DNA of 64,000 nucleotides from Proteobacteria bacterium UBA2363. Its GTDB lineage: Bacteria; Pseudomonadota; Gammaproteobacteria; Xanthomonadales; UBA2363. Below the pieces are notes generated by a model. The model saw only the letters and a program-made list of their open reading frames with translations, was not told the DNA's origin and did no database searches. Each line of letters opens with the position of its first letter. The first letter of the stretch is position 1. The stretch covers positions 210,514 through 274,513 of the forward strand of contig DDTN01000014.1 in NCBI GenBank assembly GCA_002344355.1, written 5' to 3'. Positions 28,730-37,323 of the stretch are shown here, in pieces. Both the position numbers and the translations under genes were made by a program.

Positions 28730-30477
28730 GGCGCCGGGTCCGGCGGCCGCTCCGACAGCGTCGCGGTGATGTCGAGCTGGGCGCGCGTGTACAGGCTGGC
28801 GAGCTGTCGCCACAGCACCGCGGCGATCGCCACCAGCAGGGCCAGCAGGACCAGGCCGGGGCCCGGGCCGACCGCGGCGATCGCGAAGCCGAACACGATC
28901 AGCAGCAGCGGCACCAGCATCAGCACGAACAGCAGGTGGCGGAGCAGGGCGCGACCGAACGGCCGGCCGCTGCGCAGGCCGAGGTCGGCCAGCGCCATCG
29001 CCAGCGCCCGCTGCTTGCCGATCGCGTGGATGACGATCGGCAGGCACAGCACCAGGGCGGCGATCGGCACGGTCCAGGACGCATGCGGCCAGAGTGCGTC
29101 GAGCTCGGACCGGAAGCGGTTGGCGAGCAGGCCCGCGAACGCCAGCAGGGCGACCACCAGGGCCAGGTCGAGCAGGATGTACAGCGCGATGCGGCGCAGG
29201 ATGCGGCGGATCATCCTGCGGTCGTCCTCGGCGACGCCGCCGAGCGAGTGCAGCCAGCTCTGGTAATAGCGCGCCGGTTGCTTGAGCGGCGCCGGCAGCC
29301 AGCGCGACAGCAGCCCGGCGAAGCGGTCGGAGCCGCGGATCAGGTAGGGCGTGAGGAAAGTGGTCACCGCCGAGACCGCGACCGTGATCGGGTACAGGAA
29401 GCCGCTGACGACGCCGGCGGCGGTGCCGTGCTGGGCGATGATGAAGCTGAACTCGCCGATCTGCGCCATGCCCATGCCCGAGCGCAGGGCGCGCTGCGGC
29501 GGCGCGCCGGCCAGGAAGGCGCCCAGCGCGCAGCTGCCGACCTTGCCGACCACCACCACCAGGGTGATCAGCGCCACCGGCAGCCAGTACTGCGCCAGCA
29601 CCGCCGGGTCGATCATCATGCCGATGGCGACGAAGAACACCGCGCTGAACATGTCGCGCACCGGCGCGACGCCGGTCTCGATCCGGGCGCCGGCAGGGCT
29701 CTCGGAGACCAGGACGCCGGCCAGGAAGGCCCCCAGGGCAACGCTGTACTCGAGCTGGTACGCCAGCAGCGAGATCGCGAAGCACACGCCCAGCGCCGTG
29801 ACCAGCAGCATCTCGTCGCTGTCGTAGCGGGCCACGAAGGCGAACAGCCGGGGCAGCACCAGCAGGCCGGCGACCGTGGTCAGCACCAGGAACAGCGCCA
29901 GCTCGCCGAGCTTGCCGGCGACCGTCTGCATGCTGAGCTGCTCGATGCCGCCGGCCGCGCTCAGGCCCGACAGCAGGGCCAGCATGGCGATCGCCAGTAT
30001 GTCCTCGACGATCAGGGTGCCGAAGATGACCTGGGCGAACGGCCGGTCGGTCATCTTCAGGTCCTGCAGGGCCTTGATGATGATGGTGGTCGAGGAGATC
30101 GACAGGATGGCGCCCAGGAACAGGGCGTCCATGGCGCCCCAGCCGAACGCGCGGGCCAGCGAGTAGCCCAGGGCCACCATGGTGACGATCTCGACCAGCG
30201 CGACGATCACCGCGATCCGGCCGACCCGCATCAGCTTGGCGATCGAGAAGTGCAGGCCCAGCCCGAACATCAGCAGCACCAGGCCGACCTCGGCGAACGC
30301 CTGGATGGTGTGGCCGTCGGCGATCAGCGGCCAGGGCGGCGTATGCGGGCCGATCACCAGGCCGGCGATCAGGTAGCCCAGCACCACGGGTTGCCGCAGG
30401 GCATGGCAGAGCAGGGTGGCCGCCGCCGCAACCACCAGGATGATCGCCAGATCCTGCAGGAGCGTGATCGGGTGCAT
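28726..30477 (-). CDS. CPA2-family cation/proton antiporter (KefB/YbaL-like)
   Basis: 583 residues. About 12 helices in the first 400 residues with CPA2 landmarks: VVLGYLIAGLVIGPHTPPW, FAEVGLVLLMFGLGLHFS, SISSTTIIIKALQD and GTLIVEDILAIAML (the ion-binding aspartate region). It lacks the TrkA-N nucleotide domain seen in KefB/KefC; instead three or four more helices end the protein. Exchanges K+ or Na+ for protons. No Shine-Dalgarno; TAGCAT sits exactly 6 bp before the ATG, so the mRNA may be leaderless. Confidence 0.88.
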   Translation of the reverse strand: MHPITLLQDLAIILVVAAAATLLCHALRQPVVLGYLIAGLVIGPHTPPWPLIADGHTIQAFAEVGLVLLMFGLGLHFSIAKLMRVGRIAVIVALVEIVTMVALGYSLARAFGWGAMDALFLGAILSISSTTIIIKALQDLKMTDRPFAQVIFGTLIVEDILAIAMLALLSGLSAAGGIEQLSMQTVAGKLGELALFLVLTTVAGLLVLPRLFAFVARYDSDEMLLVTALGVCFAISLLAYQLEYSVALGAFLAGVLVSESPAGARIETGVAPVRDMFSAVFFVAIGMMIDPAVLAQYWLPVALITLVVVVGKVGSCALGAFLAGAPPQRALRSGMGMAQIGEFSFIIAQHGTAAGVVSGFLYPITVAVSAVTTFLTPYLIRGSDRFAGLLSRWLPAPLKQPARYYQSWLHSLGGVAEDDRRMIRRILRRIALYILLDLALVVALLAFAGLLANRFRSELDALWPHASWTVPIAALVLCLPIVIHAIGKQRALAMALADLGLRSGRPFGRALLRHLLFVLMLVPLLLIVFGFAIAAVGPGPGLVLLALLVAIAAVLWRQLASLYTRAQLDITATLSERPPDPAP

Positions 30478-30483
30478 CCCGGC

Positions 30484-30489
30484 ATGCTA
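30484..30489 (-). promoter_or_regulatory. Candidate leaderless -10 (TAGCAT-N6-ATG) of the antiporter
   Basis: TAGCAT lies six bases before the antiporter ATG and no Shine-Dalgarno is present. No good -35 is seen. Confidence 0.4.
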
Positions 30490-30597
30490 TCAGGCGTCCG
30501 GCGCGCCTCCCGGCGCCGTCCCGGGGCCGTCGCGGCAGCGCGCAGCACGGCCGCCGGTCGTCGCCGGCGGCCGTGCCTGGGTCCGGCCGGCTGCCGT

Positions 30598-30603
30598 TAT
30601 GAT
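30598..30603 (+). promoter_or_regulatory. Candidate leaderless -10 (TATGAT-N6-ATG)
   Basis: TATGAT, five of six consensus bases, exactly six bases before the ATG at 30610. Transcription would start at or next to the start codon. Confidence 0.5.
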
Positions 30604-30609
30604 CGCGGC

Positions 30610-30882
30610 ATGACGCTGCCCTGGCTGTCCTTCCTCATCCAGGTACCGACCTTCGCGGTGCTGGTCTGGCTGTTCGCCCGGCGCCGGCCGCGGCGGGTCT
30701 GGCTGCCGGCCTGTGCCGGCGCCCTGCTGCTGTCCCTGGCGGCGACCCTGGCCGGCCATGCCGCGGCCAGCGCCAGCCACGGACCGATGTGGCCCCAGGT
30801 GCTGGCCGCGCTGGCCGGCTACGGCACCTTCCTGGCCGCCCTGGGCCTGGCCTGGTGGCTGCCGCTGCGGATCCGGCGCTGA
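30610..30882 (+). CDS. Small hypothetical membrane protein
   Basis: 90 residues with three hydrophobic segments: FLIQVPTFAVLVWLFA, LPACAGALLLSLAATLAG and VLAALAGYGTFLAALGLAWW, and short arginine-rich cytoplasmic ends. It is divergent from the antiporter and lies 79 bp before yceI. I recognise no family. The start is supported by the TATGAT hexamer at the leaderless distance and by the absence of any other in-frame start. Confidence 0.65.
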   Translation: MTLPWLSFLIQVPTFAVLVWLFARRRPRRVWLPACAGALLLSLAATLAGHAAASASHGPMWPQVLAALAGYGTFLAALGLAWWLPLRIRR

Positions 30883-30961
30883 CCCTCCACTCCGTCACCA
30901 CCGGCGCCGCGCCCTGCGCGCGCGCGCCGCCCAACCGACCGACCAACGAAGGAGTCGCCCC

Positions 30962-31537
30962 ATGCGTAGTCTTGCCCTGGCCACCCTGCTCGCCGCCTGC
31001 TCGGCGACGCCCGCCCTCGCCGCCGAGTACCGGGTCGACCCGCGCCACAGCCAGGTGCGCTTCACCTACTCCCACCTCGGCTTCGCCAACATCACCGGAC
31101 GCTTCGACACGATGGAAGGCAGGATCGTCTACGACGCCGCCGACCCCGGCGCCTCGTCGGTGACCATGACGGTCGCCATCGACAGCATCTCCACCGGCGT
31201 CGTCGGGCTCGACGACCACCTCAAGCGGGACGACTTCTTCGACGCCGCCGTGCATCCCTCGGCGCAGTTCACCAGCACCGCCGTCGAGTCGGCCGGCGAG
31301 GGCCGCCTCAAGGTCACCGGCGACCTCGGCATCCACGGCGTCACCCGCGAGGTCGAGTTCGACGTCACGATCAACAAGGTGGGCACCCATCCGATGCGCA
31401 ACGTGCCCGCCGCCGGCTTCGACGCGGTCGCGACCATCCGGCGCTCGGACTTCGGCATCGACAAGTACCTGCCGAACATCCCCGACGAGGTGCGCATCGA
31501 GGTGACGGTGGAGGCGCTGGGCGACGCGGCGGAATGA
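30962..31537 (+). CDS. Secreted YceI-family lipid-binding protein
   Basis: 191 residues, ATG with GAAGGAG upstream. Signal peptide 1-21 (LALATLLAACSATPALA), then the YceI hallmarks: YRVDPRHSQVRFTYSHLGFANITGRF, LDDHLKRDDFFDAAVHPSAQFTST and GDLGIHGVTREVEFDV. The fold is a lipocalin-like barrel that binds isoprenoid-type lipids in the periplasm. The upstream small membrane protein could be co-transcribed. No cytochrome b561 partner, often found with YceI, is present. Confidence 0.92.
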   Translation: MRSLALATLLAACSATPALAAEYRVDPRHSQVRFTYSHLGFANITGRFDTMEGRIVYDAADPGASSVTMTVAIDSISTGVVGLDDHLKRDDFFDAAVHPSAQFTSTAVESAGEGRLKVTGDLGIHGVTREVEFDVTINKVGTHPMRNVPAAGFDAVATIRRSDFGIDKYLPNIPDEVRIEVTVEALGDAAE

Positions 31538-31748
31538 TCCCGGGCCGGCGCCGTGCGGCCCGCGTGCGCGGCGCCGCTGCCGGGAGGGGCGGGGTCCGGG
31601 CCGAGGTCGAAGGCAGGCCCGGCCGTGCGACACCCGCTTCGCCCGTGCCCCGGACGGGTCACGCCAGGCGGCGGGCCATGGCCGGCATGCCGCACGACGA
31701 TCCGCCCTTGGCGGTCCCGTCGGTCCGCGCGCGCGGAACGCGTCGGAC

Positions 31749-32378
31749 TCAGCCGCGACCCTCGTTGTCCTGCCAGCGCAGCACGCGCCGGGTCAGCCAG
31801 TTGTAGAGCCGCTTGCCGCTGCGCCGCCAGGCGAGCGACAGCCAGGAGCGCCGCGCCAGCAGGCGCCGCTCCACCGGCGTCAGGTGTTCCGGGCAGTAGG
31901 TGCGCTTGTGCTTGAGCAGGTGGCGCAGGTCCTCGCGCGCCAGCAGCCGGAACCAGCGCGAGCGCGGTGCGCCGATGCCGGCGATCTGGAAATCGACGAT
32001 CGCCGGCCGGCCGTCGTCGCGGACCAGCCAGTTGGGTTCCTTGGCGAGGTCGTTGTGGACCACGCCATGCGCGCGCAGTTGCCGCAGAAGCCGGTGCGCG
32101 GCGCGGAAGTAGGCCGGATTCCGTGGCTGGCCCTGCTGCATGGGCAAGCCCGCGATGTGGCTGCGTTCGAGCAGCACGCCGGTCCACGACAGCAGGCGCG
32201 GCACGCCGTCGACGCCGTCGAGGCGGCGCAGCGCGCGCGCTTCCCTGGCGGCGCCGCGGCGCGCCAGCGGCCGCAGCCACCAGCGCACCGACGACAGGTC
32301 GCGGCGGATCCGGGTGCCGTCGCCGGCGCCGCAGAGCCAGATGGCGCCGAACGCATCGCGCTTCAGGAGCGTGTCCAT
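31749..32378 (-). CDS. RIO/WaaP-like small kinase
   Basis: 209 residues. The catalytic loop reads VHNDLAKEPN with D110 and N115, and the metal motif is D129-F-Q in place of DFG. The N-lobe is short with no obvious glycine loop. This layout fits the bacterial RIO1/WaaP/InaA-like group that includes LPS-core and sugar kinases. The surrounding surface-polysaccharide genes support a role in envelope sugar phosphorylation, but a protein substrate cannot be excluded. CACAAT lies exactly 6 bp before the ATG, with GTGACA 17 bp further up, so the mRNA is probably leaderless. Confidence 0.75.
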   Translation of the reverse strand: MDTLLKRDAFGAIWLCGAGDGTRIRRDLSSVRWWLRPLARRGAAREARALRRLDGVDGVPRLLSWTGVLLERSHIAGLPMQQGQPRNPAYFRAAHRLLRQLRAHGVVHNDLAKEPNWLVRDDGRPAIVDFQIAGIGAPRSRWFRLLAREDLRHLLKHKRTYCPEHLTPVERRLLARRSWLSLAWRRSGKRLYNWLTRRVLRWQDNEGRG

Positions 32379-32384
32379 CGCGGC

Positions 32385-32413
32385 ATTGTGCGGCTCGGTG
32401 TCGGCGCTGTCAC
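32385..32413 (-). promoter_or_regulatory. Leaderless promoter GTGACA-N17-CACAAT-N6-ATG
   Basis: A good -35 (five of six bases), an ideal 17-bp spacer and a -10 that ends six bases before the RIO-like kinase start. No Shine-Dalgarno in between. Confidence 0.6.
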
Positions 32414-32415
32414 CG

Positions 32416-33351
32416 TCAGCGTCGGCGCAGCCGCGCCAGGGTCCGCCGTGCGAAGTGCTCGATGCGCCCGAGCAGGCCGCGCGCCAGCGCCGCCCTGGCG
32501 CCCTCCAGTTGCGCGTTGAGACCGGCGAGGTCGCCGTACAGGCGCTGCAGGTGCATGTCGCGACGCTTCAGCAGCACCCGAAGTTCCTGGACATCGGCCT
32601 CGTCAAGGACATGGCCGGGACGGAAGCGCCCGGGCAGGGGGCGGTCGACGTAGATGGTCGAATGGGTGGGCGCCAGCTCGTCGGCCGGCCGCTCGCGGCT
32701 GTAGAAATACAGGGCGACGGACCGGCGGCTCTCGCCCTCCCGCCCGGCCGGCAGCCGGATCGGCGGGAAGGCGTGCCAGCTCCATTCGGTGGTCTCGAAG
32801 ACGACCGCTCGGTTGAACAGCGGCGTGATCGTGCTGACCTGGTCGTCGTCGGCGCGCGGGTCGCTGTGCAGCTGCAGCGAGCCGCCCCACTCGTCCTGCC
32901 ACTGGCGGTTGAGGTAGACGATCAGGTTCAGGCGCCGGTGCCAGGGTTCGACCGGGTGCCGGTTGAAGTCGACGTGGGCGTCCAGGTCCTGGCCGTTGCG
33001 GTTCTCGTGCGTGCCGCCGCCGAAGTACCAGGGGTCGTAGAGCAGGTCCGGGATGCCGGTGGCCCCGGACAGCCAGTCCAGAAACGGACGCGACTGCACC
33101 AGGTCGTCGAGGGCCGCGTACGCCGGGCCCAGCCCGCGGATGCGCTCGACCGTCGACTTGTTGCCCAGCGACCCGTCCTCGGCGACCGCGCTGCCCCGCT
33201 CGAACGGCGGGAACTGCGCCAGCAGCGCATCCGCGAACGCCTCGTCCAGGAAGCCGTCGAGCACCAGGTGCCGGAACGGACGGGCGCTGTCGAAACGGCT
33301 GCGCAGGGCGGCCGGGTCGGCGCGGTGGCGCGCTGCGATGGCGTCGGGCAT
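32416..33351 (-). CDS. 2OG-Fe(II) oxygenase family protein
   Basis: 311 residues from ATG 33351. The iron ligands are H126 and D128 in DAHVDFNRHP and a distal H193 in TEWSWHAF, with an arginine pair shortly after (ESRRSVALYFY) to hold 2-oxoglutarate. Surrounding sequence (FGGGTHENRNGQDL, LNLIVYLNRQW, WGGSLQLHSD) fits the prolyl-4-hydroxylase-like class often found in surface-polysaccharide clusters. The last 60 residues are a charged helical tail (coiled coil). An ATG at 33384 would add 11 residues but overlaps a promoter for the opposite gene, so I prefer 33351. Substrate unknown. Confidence 0.82.
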   Translation of the reverse strand: MPDAIAARHRADPAALRSRFDSARPFRHLVLDGFLDEAFADALLAQFPPFERGSAVAEDGSLGNKSTVERIRGLGPAYAALDDLVQSRPFLDWLSGATGIPDLLYDPWYFGGGTHENRNGQDLDAHVDFNRHPVEPWHRRLNLIVYLNRQWQDEWGGSLQLHSDPRADDDQVSTITPLFNRAVVFETTEWSWHAFPPIRLPAGREGESRRSVALYFYSRERPADELAPTHSTIYVDRPLPGRFRPGHVLDEADVQELRVLLKRRDMHLQRLYGDLAGLNAQLEGARAALARGLLGRIEHFARRTLARLRRR

Positions 33352-33381
33352 TGGCGGGCGGGTCCGGGTAAGCCGTACAAT
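33351..33381 (+). promoter_or_regulatory. Possible promoter of the zinc-finger gene
   Basis: TTGGCG (33351-33356) and TACAAT (33376-33381) with a 19-bp spacer, slightly long. The -10 is strong for this GC-rich DNA. Confidence 0.35.
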
Positions 33382-33428
33382 CATGCCCGATCCGCCCCCG
33401 CCGTTTCCGCCCCTGCCGGCCCCAGACC

Positions 33429-33635
33429 ATGCCCGACACCGCCCAACGCCAGGCCTGCGCCGTCCGCCGCTACGAGGTCAGTCGCGACGCCCTGCCGCTG
33501 AGCTGCCCGATGCCGGAGATGGCCCTGTGGAACGCCCATCCGCGGGTCTACCTGCCGCTCGAGGAGAACGGCCACGCGCGCTGCCCCTACTGCGGGGCCG
33601 AATACGTCCTGGTCGAGCGGCGCGCCGCCGGGTGA
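33429..33635 (+). CDS. CHCC-type zinc-finger protein
   Basis: 68 residues. The zf-CHCC pattern is complete: C26, H37 in WNAHPRVYLPL, and CPYCGAEY. Proteins of this family resemble the mitochondrial complex I subunit NDUFS6 and bind one zinc ion; the bacterial role is unclear. In this lineage it commonly precedes glycosyltransferase genes. It stands 48 bp before the GT4 gene in the same direction. Confidence 0.88.
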   Translation: MPDTAQRQACAVRRYEVSRDALPLSCPMPEMALWNAHPRVYLPLEENGHARCPYCGAEYVLVERRAAG

Positions 33636-33683
33636 GGCGCGGCGCCGAACGCCGGCCGCGCCCGCTGCGCCGGGGCTGATGCC

Positions 33684-34793
33684 GTGCTGACCGTGCTCCA
33701 GGTGCTGCCGGCGCTGGACAGCGGCGGCGTCGAGCAGTCGTCCCTGGAGATCAGCGCCGCCCTGGTCGCCGCCGGCCACCGCTCGGTGGTGGCCAGCGCC
33801 GGCGGCCGCCTGTTGCCGGCCCTGGTCGGCGGCGGCGCCGAGCACCACCTCCTCGGCCTCGGCCGCAAGTCGCCGGCGGCGCTGCTGGCGGCGCTGCGCC
33901 TGCGCCGGTTGCTGCGCTCGCTGCGCCCGGACATCGTCCATGCCCGCTCGCGGCTGCCGGCCTGGCTGGCCTGGTGGGCCCTGCGCGGCCTGCCGCGGGG
34001 GCGGCGGCCGCACTTCGTCACCACCGCGCACGGGCTGAATTCGCCCGGCCGCTACAGCGCGATCATGGCGCGCGGCGAACGGGTGATCGCGGTGTCGGCG
34101 ACCGTCCGCGACTGGCTGCAGCGCCACTACCGGGTCGACGCCTCGCGCATCGAGGTCATCCCGCGCGGCATCGATCCGGCGCGCTGGCAGTGCGCCGCCG
34201 CGGTCGCCGCCGGCCGCCGCGCCATGCTCGAAGCCCGGCATCCGGCCCTGGCGGGTCGTCGCCTGCTGCTGCTGCCGGGCCGCGGTACCCGCCTGAAGGG
34301 CCACGCCGAGGCGATCGACCTGCTCGCCGGCCTGGTCGCCGCGGGCAGCGATGCCGCCCTGCTCCTGCAGGGCGCCGAGGGCAGCGGCCGGCCGGCCTAT
34401 CTCGACGCGCTGCGCGCCCGGGCGGCGCGCCTGGGCGTCGGCGACCGACTGGCGCTCGAACCGGCCAGCGACGACATCGTCGCGACCATGGCCTGTGCCG
34501 ACCTGGTGCTGCAGCTGTCGTCGCGCCCGGAGGCCTTCGGGCGCACCGTGATCGAGGCGCTGGCGCTGGGCCGGCCGGTGCTGGGCTGGGCCCATGGCGG
34601 CGTCGGCGAACTGCTGGCCGAGCTGTACCCGCACGGTGCGGTGCCGACCGGCGATGCCGCCGCGGCACTGGCCAGGGCCGCGGCGCTGCTGGCCGACGCG
34701 CCGCGACCCGGTCCGGTGCCCTACACCCTGGCCGCCATGCAGGAACGCACGCTGGCGCTGTACCGGTCGCTGGCGGCGGGCGGCGCGCCATGA
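33684..34793 (+). CDS. GT4-family glycosyltransferase
   Basis: 369 residues, GT-B fold. N-terminal LQVLPALDSGGVEQSSLEIS, the acceptor-side region VHARSRLPAWLAW, and the donor-binding part EVIPRGIDPARW then SSRPEAFGRTVIEALALGRP with the EX7E-type motif. GTG start at 33684; no in-frame ATG gives a full N-terminus. It overlaps the next gene by 4 bp (ATGA). Likely adds a sugar to LPS core or O-antigen; donor not predictable. Confidence 0.92.
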   Translation: MLTVLQVLPALDSGGVEQSSLEISAALVAAGHRSVVASAGGRLLPALVGGGAEHHLLGLGRKSPAALLAALRLRRLLRSLRPDIVHARSRLPAWLAWWALRGLPRGRRPHFVTTAHGLNSPGRYSAIMARGERVIAVSATVRDWLQRHYRVDASRIEVIPRGIDPARWQCAAAVAAGRRAMLEARHPALAGRRLLLLPGRGTRLKGHAEAIDLLAGLVAAGSDAALLLQGAEGSGRPAYLDALRARAARLGVGDRLALEPASDDIVATMACADLVLQLSSRPEAFGRTVIEALALGRPVLGWAHGGVGELLAELYPHGAVPTGDAAAALARAAALLADAPRPGPVPYTLAAMQERTLALYRSLAAGGAP

Positions 34794-36052
34794 ACGCCGA
34801 GCGCGCCCGCCCGATCCTGGCCGGCGGCCTGCCCTGGCCGGCGCTGGCGCCGGTGCTGCTGCTGTGGTCGGTGCTGGCGCTGCTGCCGGTGGGCAGGGCC
34901 TCGGAGCTGCCGCTCCTGGCGGCGACCGTGTGGGGCCTGGTGCTGTGCTGGCGGGAAGGGCGCGGGCTGCTCGAGCTGCCGGGCGTGCGCCTGGCCCTGC
35001 TGGCGTTCGCCGGCTACTGGCTGCCGGCGCTGGTGTCGGCGTTCGATGCGGTCGAGCCGGTACGGACCTGGACCCAGGTCGCCGCCCAGCTCCGGTTCGC
35101 GCCGTTCGCGCTGTTCGTCGCGGCGACCCTGCGCAGTGCCGCCCAGTGGCGGTGGCTGCTGGCCGCCAGCGCCGTGCTGGTGGCGGTCTGGGTGCTCGAC
35201 GGCTGGCTGCAGGCGTTGACCGGCGCGAGCCTGGGCGGGCCGATGACCAGCGACCGCCTCAGCGGCGTGTTCGGCGCCGACAACCTGAAGCTGGGTGGCG
35301 TGCTGGCGGCGCTGTCGCCGCTGCTGCTGGCCTGGGCGCAGCGCCGCTTCGGCCTGGCCGGGGTGTTCGTCGCCGGCGTGCTGCTGGCGGGGGTGATCCT
35401 GCTGGCCGGCGCCCGTGCCGCCTGGCTGGTCTACCTGCTAGTCCTCGCCGGCTTCTGCATCCGCCCGTTCGCCGGCGGCAACGGCCGGGCGGTCGCGGTC
35501 GCCGGCCTGCTGCTGGTCGCGGTGGCCGGGGTCGGACTGGCCGCCTACCAGCTGTCGCCGAGCTTCGCCGAACGGCTGGACCGCACCCTGCACCTGGGCC
35601 GCGGCAGCGCCGGCGACCTCGACCATGCCCTGGCCGGCCGCCTGCCGATCTGGCGCACCGCGGCGGCGATGGCGCAGGCGCATCCGGTCAACGGCGTCGG
35701 CGTGCGCGGCTTCCGCCACGCCTACGCCGACCATGCCCGCCCGGACGACCCCTGGCTGGCGCAGGGGGTCGCCCTGCACCCGCACCAGCTCCTGCTCGAG
35801 CTGGCCAGCGAGACCGGTCTGTTCGGGCTGCTGTGCTGGGCGGCCACCGGCCTGCTCCTGCTCGCGGCGGGACGCCGTGCGTCGCCGGCCGCGCGCGCCC
35901 GCGGCTGGCCGCCGGCGCTCGCGCTGTTCGCCATGACCTTCCCGTTCAACACCCACTACGCCTTCTATTCGAGCTGGTGGGGGCTGTTCTTCTGGTGGCT
36001 GCTGGCGGTCGCGATCGCCGCGCTGCACCTTCGCGAGGAGCCGGCGCGGTGA
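34790..36052 (+). CDS. O-antigen ligase family (WaaL/Wzy_C) membrane protein
   Basis: 420 residues with 11-12 helices and one large periplasmic loop at about 255-330 that contains GRLPIWRTAAAMAQAHPVNGVG, the Wzy_C/WaaL signature, with R and H residues (ALHPHQLLLELASETG) thought to be catalytic. Either joins O-antigen to lipid A-core or polymerises repeat units. Its place between two glycosyltransferases and the 4-bp overlaps at both ends suggest core/O-antigen ligation. Confidence 0.88.
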   Translation: MNAERARPILAGGLPWPALAPVLLLWSVLALLPVGRASELPLLAATVWGLVLCWREGRGLLELPGVRLALLAFAGYWLPALVSAFDAVEPVRTWTQVAAQLRFAPFALFVAATLRSAAQWRWLLAASAVLVAVWVLDGWLQALTGASLGGPMTSDRLSGVFGADNLKLGGVLAALSPLLLAWAQRRFGLAGVFVAGVLLAGVILLAGARAAWLVYLLVLAGFCIRPFAGGNGRAVAVAGLLLVAVAGVGLAAYQLSPSFAERLDRTLHLGRGSAGDLDHALAGRLPIWRTAAAMAQAHPVNGVGVRGFRHAYADHARPDDPWLAQGVALHPHQLLLELASETGLFGLLCWAATGLLLLAAGRRASPAARARGWPPALALFAMTFPFNTHYAFYSSWWGLFFWWLLAVAIAALHLREEPAR

Positions 36053-36858
36053 GCCGGCGGCCGCTGTCGGCGGTGGTGACCACCTTCAACAACGCCGCGA
36101 CCCTGGCGCGCTGCCTGGACAGCGTCGCGTTCGCCGACGAGATCGTGGTGCTGGACTCGGGCAGCCACGACCAGACCTGCGCGATCGCCATGGCCGCCGG
36201 CGCCCGCCTGTACACCGAGCCCTTCAGGGGTTACGGCCCCCAGAAGCAGTCGGCGATCGACAAGGCCCGCCACGACTGGGTGCTGCTGCTCGATGCCGAC
36301 GAGGAACTGACCCCGGACGCGGCCGCCGAGATCGCCGCGGTGCTGCAGGCACCCGGCGCCGACGGCTACACCCTGCCGCGCCTGGAGTGGCTGTTCTGGC
36401 GCTGGCCCAGCGCCCTGGCCCGGCCGAACCGCTTCCTGCGCCTGTTCGACCGCCGCCGCACCCGGATGGGCGACATGCCGGTGCACGCGGCGCCGCAGGT
36501 GGACGGCCGTGTCGCGCGCCTGCGTGCGCCCTTCCTGCACCATGGCGAGCGCGACCTGCACACCAAGGTCGACAAGCTCAACCACTACTCGACCGGCCTG
36601 CTCGCCGACGCCCGTCCCGGCAAGCGGCGGTTCCTGCGCCTGCGCATGGTGCTGTACCCGCCGTTCGTGTTCCTGCGCCAGTACCTGTTCAAGCGCCAGG
36701 TCTTCAACGGCAGCGCCGGCTTCATCGCCAGCGCCACCATGGCCTGGTACGCCTTCCTGAAATCGGCGAAGCGGCTGGAGGCGGCCAGGCGGCGGGGTCG
36801 ACCGGACCAGGCGGGGCGGGATGCCGGGGCGGACCGTACCGCACCGGATCCGGAATAG
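36049..36858 (+). CDS. GT2-family glycosyltransferase (WaaE/KdtX-like)
   Basis: 269 residues, GTG start overlapping the previous stop by 4 bp. GT-A fold motifs: LSAVVTTFNNAATLARCLDS, DEIVVLDSGSHDQT, the metal-binding DADEEL and PVHAAPQVDG. A C-terminal amphipathic region (YPPFVFLRQYLFKRQVFNG) fits WaaE/KdtX proteins that add a beta-linked sugar to the LPS inner core. A 14-bp palindrome (TAGGAA-TT-TTCCTA, 36856-36869) overlaps the stop codon. Confidence 0.9.
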   Translation: MSRRPLSAVVTTFNNAATLARCLDSVAFADEIVVLDSGSHDQTCAIAMAAGARLYTEPFRGYGPQKQSAIDKARHDWVLLLDADEELTPDAAAEIAAVLQAPGADGYTLPRLEWLFWRWPSALARPNRFLRLFDRRRTRMGDMPVHAAPQVDGRVARLRAPFLHHGERDLHTKVDKLNHYSTGLLADARPGKRRFLRLRMVLYPPFVFLRQYLFKRQVFNGSAGFIASATMAWYAFLKSAKRLEAARRRGRPDQAGRDAGADRTAPDPE

Positions 36859-37323
36859 GAATTTTCCTACGGCACACCGCGAAGCGTTCCCATGACGCGC
36901 GGGTCGGCCGTGGTCAGGCTCCCGGGTGATGGATCGGACAGGAGCGAGCGGGGCAAAGAGCGATTCCGCGCGGAAGGCGAGGGCGGCCGGCGCCGCGTCG
37001 CAGGTCGCGTCCACGCCATGCCGCCCGCTCGCCCTGGCGGTTGGCCACCCGGGTCGCGCGGACGCCGCGCGTTGCGGTCCACCGGCGGGGCCGCGGGTCG
37101 GGGCGACGGGACGCCCTGCACGGCCGGCGATGCCGGGTGGCAGCCAGGCCGGCGGCGCCGGCCCGGAACCGGTCGCCGGCCGGCTGGCCGGTCGTCCCCG
37201 GGTGCCCGGCACAGGTCGGGTGCGACGCCCGGACAGGCAACCGCGCGTCCGCTGCCTGCGCATGACGCGTGGGGTTCGACGCCCTCTCAGAAGCGCGGCA
37301 CCGGGCCGGCGAGGGCTGTGCCG
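36859..37323. other. Intergenic region without a gene (465 bp)
   Basis: Lies between the GT2 and CPBP genes. The plus-strand frame of the CPBP gene stays open back to 36892, but the implied residues are almost all Arg, Gly, Pro and Ala with no motif and there is no ribosome site, so I treat it as non-coding. Apart from the small palindrome at its left edge I see no promoter, RNA or repeat. Confidence 0.5.

Noticed and set aside
36856..36869. Palindrome TAGGAA-TT-TTCCTA at the GT2 stop codon
   Set aside because: Short and single, overlapping coding sequence; no regulator or promoter geometry to support an operator or terminator.
36892..37323. Upstream extension of the CPBP gene to ATG 36892
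   Set aside because: No ribosome site, low-complexity composition and no conserved residues; ATG 37324 has GAGGG in front.
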